A stretch of DNA of 64,000 nt from Chloranthus sessilifolius (Eukaryota > Streptophyta > Magnoliopsida > Chloranthales > Chloranthaceae): NCBI GenBank assembly GCA_021018995.1, contig CM037587.1, positions 15,501,366 to 15,565,365 of the forward strand, given 5' to 3'. Both the position numbers and the translations under genes were made by a program. Under the pieces are notes generated by a model. It was not told the DNA's origin. It was given only the letters and a program-made list of their open reading frames with translations, and did no database searches. Numbering within the stretch: the stretch's first letter is position 1; each line of letters begins with the position of its first letter. Shown one piece after another: positions 1-11,447 of the stretch.

Positions 1-80
1 GTGAATGTGTTATGTATAAGAATTAACTCTCGTCCGTTACTATTTGTGTGTATATGCTATATGTGAGATTGTGTGCAACT

Positions 81-310
81 GAGGAGTGGAGCCTCCATGA
101 GAGGGTTGGAGTCCCCGGGGTATTGACCTTGTGTCCGCTACGGACTACTCAGTTCTCGCTATGGGATGCAATTGCCACAAGTCTATTCTCGTTCTCGTGA
201 TTAGTTGTGAGTGGAGTGGAATCTCCAAGGTAGGGGTGGAGTCCTCGAGGTTTTAACCCTGTGTTCGCTACGAACTGCTCTATTCCCATTACGGGATACT
301 CACACTAATA
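81..310. repeat. Two imperfect tandem copies, 130-bp offset
   Basis: The stretch from 81 and the stretch from about 210 align with a constant offset of 130 bases. Both contain a GGAGTCC block (108 and 238) and a GTGTYCGCTACGRACTRCTC block (131 and 261). Divergence is substantial, so this is an old duplication. No function can be assigned. Confidence 0.7.
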
Positions 311-1405
311 TTATGTGACTCGATTACTTGATGTGATGTGTTATGCTTGATTTTGTGATCCTATATGCTCGTCTTGTACAACTCATCATCCCAACTTGAT
401 ATGAAAGTCAGTTCTATTTCCTTGTTTCGATTATTGATATGAATTTGTATGCTTCCTTGCATCATGACATGGCATGTTTATGAATGCATGTTTTCAAATA
501 CTTACTTATGCTCACATATTTTGGTATCATATGTAATCGCCATATTGTTTTATATATGCATCTATGCCATGAGTTAGAATGATATTATGTCATTTTACAT
601 TGTTTATGTCCCTACTAAGCTTGGATGAAGCTCATTCCTCGATTATATGTCACAACTGCAGGAGCTGATCCTATGCAAGATCTGAAGCAGGAGGAGGATC
701 CTGATTATACTCTTGGAGATGAGGAGGATTTTCTAGAGATAAGGTCTAGAGATAGTCAAACAGAGGGATATTCGACATAATCGAGGTACCAGGGGACGTC
801 ATACGAATGTCTAGAGATAAGGTCAAGTGACCAGATAGTAAGATGTAATATCATGTAATGGCGAAGGCTTTCGCAAGTCATGTCAGATCGGGCACATCAT
901 TGCTCACACCAATGACATGTCAGACGTCCCTTTCCAGTAGACATATATGATTTCTCAAAGTTGAGTATGCTCAGTGTTCGATTTCCCAGGGGAGAGAACG
1001 AATTGGGGTGATAAGAAGTGAATTTTTATAGATAGAGGGTTTATTTATTATCATTTTTTTTGTGTTTTGAAAGTTTAGGATATTTAACTTAAGATCAATT
1101 CGGTGGTAAAACGATAGAAAATGTGGCTTCCGAGATGTCGCTGAGCAGATCCACCGGAATGGGATTTGTAGACCCGACTACTTACGTGGTTGTCAAGACG
1201 ACACTTGGTATGCCGGATACATCATCAAATCTTCTCGTGAATACTGATTACTGTCTCTTATGGGAGGACTATAGTGATTCACGAGTTGAGAGAAACGGGT
1301 TTTGAAAACATTTGGCTGAATATTATCTAACTATATATACAAAGAATATCAAGTAGAAAGGGGTGCTTACTTACATGATTTATTATCGGCGGGAGGCTTT
1401 TGCTT

Positions 1406-2390
1406 GCAATGGGACTGGCCGGCTATTGCCCCCCCTTGTTGTGTTGCGATGGGACATCTGAGAGTTTCCTCTCCTCTTCATTTCTACTATAGTGGGGCCT
1501 GATGGTTGCCAGTGTGACGGGATGTTTGGATCGCCTAATGAAATATTCGCGATGAGACTTGATATTTGATGGGCATGATGGGATGTTGAAGAAATTTCTC
1601 TCCTCTTTTGTCAGCGAGCGTATGTTTCTGCTGTGGTCGAGTCTGGCGACTACTGCGTGATGGGGCATTCGGGATTCGTCATGATGGGACGTGATGATTG
1701 TCGTGGTAGGACATCTGGAGGGAGGTTTGGCTCTTTACGATGGGGCATTGGTTGAGCCTTCCCTTCTGGTTGTATGCCATAGCAGGTTGTGACGGGATTT
1801 TGAGAAAGTGTAATCGGTGGTTATGCGGTGGGCAAGCTATGTTCGTTCCTTTCTTTAGTAGATCTGACGAGATCAGGTGGTAACTGCATCGCGAATGGGA
1901 CATATTTATGAGTGTATGATGGAGTGTCGGTCTGATGACTCAGCTGTTTTGCGATGTGATGGGATAAGGATCGTGTCTTGAGGTTGCGACGGGACTTCCA
2001 TTGGCTTGGTGATGTGGCGGGGTTTTAACGTCATGATAGGACATGGGGGGGCGTGTGATGAGGTACTAACGGCTCTCTCTCTCTGGTCAGTGAGTAAGGT
2101 CACGCGATCGAACAAGGGAGAGTGACTCTAATTGTGATGGGATGAGTAGCGTGATTGACTACTTTATCGTCGTTAATTTTTGCTTTGTGTTGCGATGGGG
2201 CTTTAATATTTAGCGATGGGATTGTGAGCGACGATTTTATTTTATTTTGTTGGTTTATTTTGTGCAACGGATGTTGGGGAGTGGCCATGTGTACTTATGA
2301 GTATGCGATGAGACTCCAAGGAATAATCTTGATCACGGTGGGACATTAATTCGCAGTAAGTCGTTTGGGGTGACTTGGCTGCGATGGGAC
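1406..2390. repeat. Dispersed array of about 20 diverged GYGATGGGAY motifs
   Basis: Good copies start at 1406, 1446, 1513, 1549, 1657, 1680, 1788, 1951, 1986, 2134, 2192, 2213, 2305 and 2381, with weaker ones between. Spacing is irregular, roughly 20-100 bases, so it is a decayed tandem or cluster rather than a clean satellite. On the Tat sense strand the motif reads GTCCCATCGC. Tat/Ogre elements are known to carry variable tandem repeats in their 3' untranslated region. Placement here would fit that, but this is inference. Confidence 0.6.
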
Positions 2391-3806
2391 TACGGGAGAA
2401 GGCAGTGTTTCCCTTTTTGTGTTCAGTGTTTCTTATGATTTTATTTGATTTTATTTGATTAAATTTATTTATTTTGTTTGATTTTATTTGGATGTTGGGG
2501 AATTTTATTTGGGTTTCGTTGAATTTTACTTGATTTTGTGGTCCAGGTGCGTTAAGATTATATTCTATTATTATTAATAGAATTTAAAGGAAATTTTTAG
2601 GCATTTGTTTTGTTTAAGGTATGAGTTTTATTTGTTTTGGTCTTATGTTTAGTTTGAAGTGAAACTTGTCAAAGGTCTGTGAATTTAATTTCTAGAGTTT
2701 AGATGGGTGTTAGATGTCTTAATCCTATTGGTTTATCTAACTTGTGATGGATTTGTGTTTCTTGAAGGGCAAGTGTTGTGTGTTTATTGGTTTATCTGGG
2801 TTTGCCATGGATTTTTTTCTTTTTTTGGTGGTATGTGTTTGGTTTCGATCTAATTTGATGGAGCGTGTTTGGAAATGTGGCACCTATCACATTGGCTTTT
2901 ATTTTGCATTATATGTAATTTGTTCTTGAAGTTTTGTTTTAATTCATGTCTTTTCTTCCCTTTTACTTTATTTCTTAGGTGTTAAATCCTAAAGGGATTT
3001 GTCATGGTGATTTGCTTATTGTGGTATCGGGGTTGTTGGGATATGGGGTGGTGTCAGGGTCGATGATGTTAATTTGACCCGAAGTGCCACCCTATTGGGG
3101 GAAGAGATGGAAGAGTTAAAGGTGGCTAAAAGGAAACCAAAGGAAAGAGTTGTGTCAGAGTTCACGTGATCGGCGCCAATTTCTCCTCGGTAGGCTCTGT
3201 GGATTATCCTTTGGTCGGTGTTCCCTTGGGAGTTTCCAAGATCGGCCTTCCATAGGTGTATCCCGCAAATCCTGGGTGGCTATTTGAGCCTCCCCACTGA
3301 GTGTTTGCGGATTCAGGTGTCTTTGGGTGTGTGTCCTAAATTCAAATTCGTTTTTCTTTTCAAATGATGTATTAAGGGGGTATGCCCTCGGTATAATTTG
3401 TAATTAATTTCACATTTATAAGAGATGAGTTTGTTTATTATTTTTATTTATGGCCTTATTTTGAATTTCCTAAATTCTGGTTTGATTTTAGTTTGATCTT
3501 GGGTGTGGTTTAGTTAATCCAGATTTGGTCCTGGGCAAAGTTTTGGTTTGGTTTGCGTTGGTGTTACGTCAATTTGATTTTGACGGGCTCTAATTTTATT
3601 GAGCGTTTATGAATTTAAGTGGCTGTTTTGGGGCATGCGTGTATAGGCGAGAGTTTTGATTTTTCAGGGAGTGTAGGTGTAAGTCAGAGTGCGTGTGTGC
3701 ATTACAGCTGCATGTCTTATTTATGAGTGCCTAAGTCATGGCTCGATTTACTGACTTTGGCACATATTTTTTTTAATGTCGGGCACAGGGAATTACGCAT
3801 GTGACA

Positions 3807-5244
3807 TGATCGATCCTGAATATACCATTTTATCACCCTTAACTTAATACTGCTAGACCCCAGTTTACTACTAACAAGCTAATGATGTGCAAATATTAAG
3901 AAAAATTAGTAAAAGAAAACCAAAGTGTTAATCTTCGTCAAAATGAACTCAAAAAGTAATAAGAAAAATGATTGAACATGAAACACAATTCGACACTACT
4001 GGAAGCTAAGAAATCATACTTTACGATTGAATGAAGCCAAAGAAATAAGAAATCATAATTTACAATTCTTTCAAAGACGTTCAAAGGAAAAGGTGATACA
4101 GAAAGAAAGCGATCGATCGTAATATAGAATCGTCCAAAGAGAAAGCTGTAACAGAAGAGAGAAATCATGATTTACGATTTTACGAATAGAAGCTTTACAT
4201 TATTGATGATCACATGCAGATCTACACTGCCATGCACCAATTTAGAAGACCTCTTAAATTAGAAGTCAGTCGAATCAGGGATCTGAGGAGATTGATGAAG
4301 AAAGACTCCTAAAGATCTCGGTTGTTGAAATTAAGGAGAAAGTCCAGAGGCGCATCAACCAGTGAAAGCAAGGAAGATAAAATTAAGAATTAGAGTTATA
4401 TTAGGATTCTTTTGTTTTTAGTAGTTTCTTTTATTAGGATTAGATCACTGTAAATCGACTCCTTATGATCTATAAATTAGAGGGCTTGGCATTGGAATAA
4501 TTTCAATGAAGGAATTCTCAAAATCAATTTATAACTGAGGTTGGGTTTTCTTCTGATAAAAAATAGTTTAGAGTAGTTTAGATATCCAAGGTTCCTCGAT
4601 CACAATTGATGACTGGGATTGAGAGCTAAAAGATTAGTGTAGATATCCGTAGTTTCTCAGAAGAAATTGACGCCCGGCTGAGGGGTGAAAGATATATTTT
4701 TACTTTACTTTCTAGTTGAGATTTATTTTTATCTCAATTTACTGCTTTGTAAACATCTCCAAGTTTTGATTTGAATTGACGACTCAGGTTAAGATTTGCA
4801 GATTAGTGTATCGATTTTACTTTTTCATCTTCAATTTTCTCAAATTTGATTGACGCCCATGTTTTAGGAGATTGTAGATTAGATTAAATCTGTATTAATA
4901 GGATTCTAGTTTTGATTGACGACCAATGCTAGGAGACTTGATATATAGTGTAACGATATTTTAATTTTATAAATATTTGAGAACAGAAGGAGACTGATTG
5001 ACGACCAGGATTCAAAAGTTTGAAGATTAGGATTTATTTTCTTACACTTTAGTTCAAAATATCATTCTTTTATTCATATTTCTAAAGTAGTTTAGAATCT
5101 TAAAGATAAATATAAGTTTTCAAAAAATAGAAATACAAAAATAAATCACTTCCTCATGGGAACGATCCTATACTAGCATTACAATTTCCATTGTGCGCTT
5201 GCAATAGGTTATAACTCAATTAGAACAACATAGAGAGAAAATCA
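3807..5244 (+). repeat. Athila-A 5' LTR
   Basis: It matches 9763-11202 along its whole length. U3 contains four near-palindromes related to AATCGTAAATTACGATT (about 4010-4182). A TATA box (TATAAAT) lies at 4471-4477. After the TATA box comes a series of seven ATTGACGACY-type motifs at 4525, 4603, 4665, 4774, 4848, 4914 and 4996, which would lie in the transcribed leader. Confidence 0.9.
4471..4477 (+). promoter_or_regulatory. TATA box of Athila-A 5' LTR
   Basis: TATAAAT in the context GATCTATAAATTAGAGGGC. The same site is at 10427-10433 in the 3' LTR and at about 25530 in Athila-C as CTATAAATAAGAG. It would start the genomic RNA near 4505. Confidence 0.6.
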
Positions 5245-5250
5245 AGTTTT

Positions 5251-5268
5251 TGGCGCTGCTTCCGGGGA
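5251..5268 (+). other. Primer-binding site, tRNA-Asp type
   Basis: TGGCGCTGCTTCCGGGGA, six bases after the LTR end. Plant tRNA-Asp ends with the complement of TGGCGCCGTTGCCGGGGA, the usual Athila primer, so this copy has changes at three positions. Confidence 0.8.
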
Positions 5269-5507
5269 AGCGGATTTTATTTTATATTATTTTTAGAAAA
5301 TAAATATTTATCTTTCTCTTTTTATTTTTTCTTTATATTTTTATTTTCTTGATCACTTCTTAAGCTTTTGCAGGTTTATTCGGAGCTAGCGAATCAATGT
5401 TTCTCTCCCTGCTTTTAAAAATAAAAATCATATAAACTGAAAAAAAAAATATAGATATTTGTAATAACCGTTCTAGCTAGCCTGCTTTGCTTCAAATTCC
5501 ATTCACT

Positions 5508-6640
5508 ATGGCAGGAAAGAACTAGTTTGTGGCTAAAACGTTGGGGGAGTACTATGCATTCACACCTCTTACACCTCCCCCATGCATTCAATTATCCCCT
5601 ACAGCCAGTAATAAGACTTTTAAAATTACACCCAATGTGCTTCAAATACTTCCTACTTTTCGCGGGCTAATGGATGATTACCCCTATATGTATTTACGTA
5701 AGTTTTTAGAAATATGCACCATCATTCGAATTAAGAACTTGTCAGAAGCATCCACTCGGTTGAGGCTGTTCTCATATTCCGTTAGAGATGAAGCAAGCAG
5801 TGGATAAACTCTTTGCCCCATAATTCAATTGCTAATTGGGAAGGATTGGAACGCATGTTTCTTATGAAATTCTTTCCAATCTGCAGAATGAACAAAATCC
5901 GACTCTTATTATAATATTTCATCAATTCCCGGGTGAATCTCTTTAGGAATGTTGGAACCGTCTTAAGGATCTTCTGTACAAGTGCCCTCACCACGGGGTC
6001 ACGCGCTGGTAAATTGTGCTCACTTTCTATGAAGGCCTTAATGATGTAACCTGACATAGGATTGATGTGGCCTGTGGTGGAATGCTCTCTACATTGATTG
6101 CAAAGGATGCTTGGGAACTCTTTGAGACACTTAGCGAGCAACCGGTGCAACACCACGCACCGGGTGAGGTTAGTTCGGAGACTTTAAGGAATACACCTAC
6201 GCAAGGAGGATTATATAAATTAAAGTTAATGATGAAATGTTTGTCGAGGCTAAAGCTTAAGAAAGCAAAAATTCAATCTCTGGTGGGTATAAAATCATAC
6301 CCAACATCTCAAAAAGGAGAAGCTTGTGGTCTTAACCATGGCCCAACTCTGGTAGTTACTCAACCTCCAACTGTTTCTCCTTACCCCACAGAAGCCCAAA
6401 ACCACACTGTTGCAGAGGAAGCCTTATTGCAAATAGCTAAAAGCTGGCTGCAACATCGCTGTATCTAGACACAGTTACTCAACTCCCTTTGGTAGTCTAT
6501 CATAAAGTTGGAAATTCAAATCAAGCAACTAACCCTTTTTGAGAGAGTAATTTACCTCCTGCACATGCAGTTGGTATATCTAGAGGACATATATTTATGG
6601 GAGGCACATTAACTCCCTCTAATTCAAACTGAGCCCCTCT
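5508..6640 (+). pseudogene. Athila-A gag, broken
   Basis: The ATG at 5508 starts MAGKN followed by TAG at 5523, where Athila-B has an open codon (MAGRDQ). Downstream, the family gag core is recognisable: an LPTFRGL motif near 5660, then, after frame changes, SIANWEGLE, a FFPICR motif and a CPHH motif. A C-terminal piece with SLVGIKSYPTS at about 6275 and a LEIQIKQL motif near 6505 completes it. Gag would form the virus-like particle. At least one stop and several frameshifts break it. No zinc knuckle is visible. Confidence 0.8.
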
Positions 6641-7103
6641 AGAACCTGTCGAGCTATCGACTCACCCGTAGCAAACACTTGTAACATGTGGACATAATTT
6701 AATAGTGTTAAAGAGAGTTCTCTATGATTTACAGTGTACAAGAGTGCATTCAATCGTAGAGACTCTTCTATCATGTCATAATCACTTTAAGCGTATGGAT
6801 TTACGAGTTCTCGTGATTAAAAAAGTCAAACATAGCGAGTATGATTTGAAGCATCACAAAGTCTCGTTATTATTCTCCAGAATCGCAAACGACAATTCTA
6901 GGGAACATGCGATTCCAGTGATCGGTCTTATCGGTTACGTTGGAATTCAAACCCATTTAGTTCATAGAGGAAGCAAACACGCATCACCTTCAATTTTACC
7001 ACTTGCCAACTACCCAACCCTCTTCCCTATAAATCCATACCTACTTATAGACTACAACCATCTCATAACCTTTCTTCTTCCTCTGCTCTTAACCCTAAAC
7101 CTT
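6641..7103. other. Non-coding spacer between gag and second ORF of Athila-A
   Basis: Matches the same interval in Athila-B. It includes a conserved CGACTCACCCGTAGCAA-type stretch at about 6658 that is also present in Athila-C near 28060. No gene seen. Confidence 0.5.
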
Positions 7104-7292
7104 ATGGTAGAGCAATATACCCCAAGCGATTTCAGCAAAAGACTTGATAGAATCATTGAGAAACAAAAGGCCGAGCTCCTGGCTGCAGTAAAAAGAGTAG
7201 AAAATCTGAAGTGCCAGCGACTCGTCCCGGATGCTGAATCGTCCACCGAAACTACCCTTTACCCTAAACCTAACCCAAATCTAAAACCATAG
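7104..7292 (+). CDS. Small second ORF of Athila-A (coiled-coil-like), 62 codons
   Basis: The ATG at 7104 opens a 62-residue product with DFSKRLDRIIEKQ followed by a RVENLK motif. Athila-B has the matching start and motifs on the minus strand (DFSKQHDRIL, RVENLKRQ) at 54585-54701, so the ORF is a family feature. The heptad-like leucine and isoleucine spacing suggests a short coiled coil. Matching sequence continues past the stop (DDGGLSR motif near 7365 in A and in B near 54420), so the original protein was probably longer and was truncated by frameshifts. I do not recognise a function. Confidence 0.5.
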   Translation: MVEQYTPSDFSKRLDRIIEKQKAELLAAVKRVENLKCQRLVPDAESSTETTLYPKPNPNLKP

Positions 7293-9749
7293 TCCAAGAA
7301 CCCATTTTCCCCCACTTCCTAACCTTTACACCATCACAACCCACCCTGAATACGACTCCTTTATGATGATGGTGGGTTGAGTCGTTCCTCGCCACCCTTC
7401 TCCATTGCTCATACTTTTCACTGCATTCTCTTAATTCTCTCCGTAGAATCCTCGCAGGGGAATAGTATTGAGTGAAGGGTGATCCGGAGATGTGTTCACT
7501 TCCCCACTCTTCAAAGCACTTTCATAGTGGCACTGCATCTCTCATAAAAAAGACCTGTGATGTGCTATGTTTGGGAGAGATTTGTAAGGGTAGTGAGGAG
7601 TGTTCCGACAGCTCTTGGAGGAGCCCTACAAAATTGTGGTAGGAAGGAATGAGAGACACTTATTAAAGGTGGTTAGACGCCGAAGATTGATCTTTATCGA
7701 AGGCATTTTATTCTATCGGACGTTGCTGCTAGTGTCGTAGTTAGGATATGTCTAAATTTTTCCTAGGTTTCAAACTTTCATGTATATATTTCACTTTCCT
7801 GTTTCTGTAAATATTTCTTTTTATATATGAAAATTTCTTTCGTTTAACTTTTTAACTTTTTTCATTTGCTTTATGGTGCACTTTCTATTTGTACATGCCG
7901 GAAGTAATTTCTCCCAAGTTTGGGGGAGATTTTTTTTGAATATTTATGCAGATTAGATGCCCGGTACCACATCAACATCGTCAAGGTAAATAGAAATTTT
8001 GACAATATCCCTTGTTTTTTGTACAATGAGGACATTATCCTATTTAAGTTTGGAGTTTTTTTTATTTTGCTTTCTATTTTAGAATAGTTTTGTAAATATT
8101 AGGATCAGTTAATCATCATATGTGAATTATGATAAAGAAAAAATTTATGAATCCTAAAACCGTACAATCCATCGTAGTAGGAGTTTAATAATAAAAAAAT
8201 AGAATATTTATAATTCATGTTTAGCTCCTCAAAAACACTATATTAGAATAAATATTTGAAACATTAGGTTGATCTGAACTGTAATATTTAGATTATAGTT
8301 TCAAAATTATATAACAGGTGAGCTTTAGAGACTAACTTTTCCTTTCTTTGGAGAGAGAGACTGCTACTTATTCAAGCTTAAATTTTCTTGAACTTCTTAA
8401 CTGCATTATACGAAATCTCATATTGCTAAAAAATTGAATCAAATATTCTGTGATTATGATGATTTATTTCTTTTAGAACTATCTATTAAATGTATAAAAG
8501 CAATATGACATTTATACTAGTAAATCGTAAAAATGATCAAAGGCCATCTTTTGTTTAGTCAAAGCCAAAAAGCTAAAATCCTAGAAAATATTTTATCCTT
8601 TGAACCCATGTTAGAAGCTTAAACCGAATTTCTTTGTACCATATGTACTACCCGAAAGTTTCAACCTTTAACCCTTATAACTTTCTGAGAGTTTAGAATG
8701 CAAAAGGGAAGAAGAGGGAGTGAAAGGAGTATAAGAAAATAGGTAAGGGATATGCCGAACAAGGGTACGACTGAGAAGAAATAAAACAAAGAAAATATGT
8801 GAAAGAGTCAAAAATCATAATTACAATTCTGAGAAAAGATAAGAGAAGCAAAGAGCATCCAAACTGAAAATCAAAAGGATATATGAAGAAAATAATCAAA
8901 AGAACAAATGAGATTTACAAAAAAGAAAATGGGAAGAAGTTATCCAACTTTTTAGATTTTTACTAAAGTAGAATAGAAAATAAGAGAAGAAGATAGAGAA
9001 GGAAGAACTAAATTCTCAGAAACCTTTGAATCCTAGCTATCTTTCTTTGAAATCTTTTAAAATCTAAAGCCCCATTACAAGCTGAAGGAAAAACCTTTTT
9101 GATTTACGATTTGTAAAAGTATGAGTCTAGTAGAGATATACGCTACAGATACTATGAATGAACGAAAAATCATAAGAACATAATTAATTATCCATTCCAT
9201 GAGATTTATTTATTAGTCAATTGTCCTTCAAAATTTTCATATATATCATATTGTGAGAGCCAAAAATTTCGATATCTTTTTGAGAGTATGCCAATAGTGA
9301 GAGTTTGGATGAAAATATTTTCTAAATTTACAGTTTAGAAAAATGATGAATAAATTTTCACTGGTACGCACACACTCCATGCTATACTAGATTGAAATTG
9401 TTGAGTTCTGATCGAGGATAACTGTTATGATGGAAAGCAAGGATATAAAAGATTTGTAATTTTTGAAAATCATAATAACCATATATGACTAACTTAACTA
9501 GTGTATAAAATTAGTGCTGATTTTTAATTTTTGTTTTGCTTTTGAAAAACTGAAAAACCCAAAAATATTTTGAAGTTTGTAGGTAACTTCACTGAAAACC
9601 TTCAGGAGACTATAACTCCTACACTAGGGATCACCTAGGAGTTTAAAGGCTTGCTGCATTTGTTAAATACAATCGTGCTCCCTACGAAAGTGACATTTAA
9701 ATTTTAGATTAGTATTTCTTTCCTTGTTTGTTAGAGACTAGCAAAACGT
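7293..9749. other. 3' non-coding region of Athila-A
   Basis: AT-rich and without a convincing gene. It contains the CAAGTTTGGGGGAG tract at about 7915, the conserved AATGAGG...AAGTTTGG block at 8019-8060, and TTTACGATT words near 9105 that echo the U3 palindromes. Confidence 0.6.
8019..8060 (+). other. Conserved Athila block (AATGAGGACATT...AAGTTTGG)
   Basis: The block reads TTTTTTGTACAATGAGGACA followed by TTATCC and TTTAAGTTTGG. Near-identical blocks are in Athila-C at 44489-44535 and in Athila-B (minus strand) at 53626-53672. Such a block is common downstream of the coding region in Athila elements. Its role is not known to me. Confidence 0.6.
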
Positions 9750-9762
9750 AAGGTTGGGAGTG
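9750..9762 (+). other. Polypurine tract of Athila-A
   Basis: AAGGTTGGGAGTG lies directly before TGATCAG, the start of the 3' LTR. It would prime plus-strand DNA synthesis. Confidence 0.7.
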
Positions 9763-11202
9763 TGATCAGTCACAGAATATACCATTTTATCACCCTTAAC
9801 TTAATGCTGCTAGACCCCAATTTTCTAGTAACAAGCAAATGATGTGCAGAAATTAAGGAAAATCGGTAAAAGAAAACCAAAGTTTTAATCTTCGTCAAAA
9901 TGAACTCAAAAAGCAATAAGAAAAATGATTGAACGTGAAAGACGATTCGACGCTGCTGAAAGCTTAGAAATCATACTTTGCGATTGAACGAAGTCAAAGA
10001 AATACGAAATCATAATTTATGATTCTTTAGAAGACAGTCAAAGCAAAAGGCAATACAGAAAGAAAGCGATCGATTGTAATGTAGAATCGTCCAGAGAGAA
10101 GCTATAACAGAAGAGAGAAATCATGATTTATGATTTTACAAATAGAAGCTTCTCATTATTGCTGATCATGTACAGATCTACACCGCTATGCACCAATTTA
10201 GAAGACCTCTTAAATTAGAAGTCTGTCGAATCAGGGATCTGAGAAGATTGATGAAGAAAGACTCCTAAAGATCTTGATTGCTGAAATTAAGGAGAAAGTC
10301 TAAAGGTGCATCAACCATTGAAAGCAAGGAAGATAAAATTAGGAATTAGAATTATATTAGGATTCTTTTATTTTTAGTAGTTTCTTTTATTAGAATTAGA
10401 TCACTGTAAACCGATTCCTTCTGATCTATAAATGAGAGGGCTTGGCATAGGAATAATTTCATCGAAGGAATTTTCAAAATCAATTGACAACTGAGGTTAG
10501 GTTTTCTTCCGATCAAAAATAGTTTAGAGTAGTTTAGATATCCAAGGTTCCTCCATCACAATTGATGACTGGGATTGAGGGCTAGAAGATTAGTGTAGAT
10601 ATTCGTAGTTTCTCATAAGCAATTGACGCCTGCGGTTGAAGGGTGAAAGATATATTTTTACTGTGCTTTCTAGTTTAGATTTATTTTTATTGCAATTTAT
10701 TACTTTGTAAACATCTCCAAGTTTTGATTTGAATTGACGACTTAGGTTGAGATTTGCAGATTAGTATAACGGTTTTACTTTTTCATCTTCAATTTTCTCG
10801 AATTTGATTGACGCCCAAGTTTTAGGAGATTATAGAAGAGACTAAATCTGTATTGATAGGATTCTAGTTTTGATTGACAACCAATGCTAGGAGACTTGAT
10901 ATATAGTATAACGGTATTTTAATTTTATAAATATTTGAGAATAGAAGGAGACTGATTGACGACCAGGTTCTAAAAGTTTGATGAATAGGATTTATTTTCC
11001 TGCACTTTATTTTAAAAAACCATTCTTTTATTCATATTTTTCAAGTAGTTTAGAATCTTAAAGATAAATATAAGTTTTCAAAAAATAGAAATATAAAAAT
11101 AAATCACTTCCTCGTGGGAACGATCCTATATTAGCATTACAATTTCCATTGTGCGCTTGCAATAGGTTAAGAATTAATTAGAACAACATAAAGAGCACAT
11201 CA
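9763..11202 (+). repeat. Athila-A 3' LTR
   Basis: Full-length match to 3807-5244 with scattered single-base differences, so the two LTRs have been diverging for some time. The TATA box is at 10427-10433. Confidence 0.9.
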
Positions 11203-11447
11203 GACAGGGCGTGTAATTAAATTGCGCGCCTGTTTAGGCGCACTTGCTTGAAGAGTCAGGGGTAATTATGCTTCATAGTGTGCGCGTGTAATCCAATTAC
11301 ACGCTTTGATTTTCTCTCTGATTCCTGCTCTTCCCTGCTTCCTTGTGCCCAAATTTTCGTGTTTCTGTGATATCTTGTGATCCGCTCGTCCGTTTCGAGC
11401 GCCGTTTCTCGCATTCTTCTTCGTTTTTCGCATTCTTCATTCTCGAG
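11203..11447 (+). promoter_or_regulatory. 5' flank of the PMD gene, with hairpins
   Basis: A perfect 9-bp hairpin (GCGTGTAAT, loop CCA) is at 11284-11304. A related imperfect inverted repeat beginning GGCGTGTAATT is at about 11209-11231. They lie just upstream of the first PMD ATG (11448). No clear TATA box was seen. Confidence 0.4.

Larger units (their letters stand above)
1..3806. other. Left flank: unassigned repeat DNA, probable 3' non-coding part of the Tat element
   Basis: I see no convincing coding sequence over 3.8 kb. The stretch holds a 130-bp duplication near 81-310, then a segment (about 340-1000) whose texture resembles a retrotransposon LTR, then the GATGGGAC-rich stretch (1406-2390), then T-rich DNA to the edge of Athila-A. 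After all nested insertions are removed it joins the antisense PMD gene and the Tat pol region, so I infer it is the 3' untranslated part (and perhaps LTR) of the minus-strand Tat element. I could not find a polypurine tract or LTR edge to prove this. A separate degraded element is the alternative. Confidence 0.4.
3807..11202 (+). mobile_element. Athila-A: Athila-like Ty3/gypsy element with gag but no pol
   Basis: Two direct LTRs (1438 and 1440 bp) begin TGATC and end ATCA. A tRNA-Asp-type primer-binding site lies 6 bases after the 5' LTR, and a purine tract lies against the 3' LTR. Flanks share GACA (3803-3806 and 11203-11206), a possible 4-base remnant of the target duplication. The 4.5-kb interior holds a broken gag and a small second ORF. 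I see no protease, RT, RNase H or integrase in any frame. The element therefore looks non-autonomous. Its interior matches Athila-B at 48689-58053 in order and content. Confidence 0.88.

Noticed and set aside
1423..2288. Minus-strand frames with repeated (I/V)PSQ words
   Set aside because: The words are translations of the GATGGGAC repeats, so they reflect the repeat and not a protein family.
5782..6156. 124-codon minus-strand frame in Athila-A
   Set aside because: It overlaps gag on the plus strand, where family motifs (NWEGLE, FFPICR, CPHH) are readable. Shadow frame.
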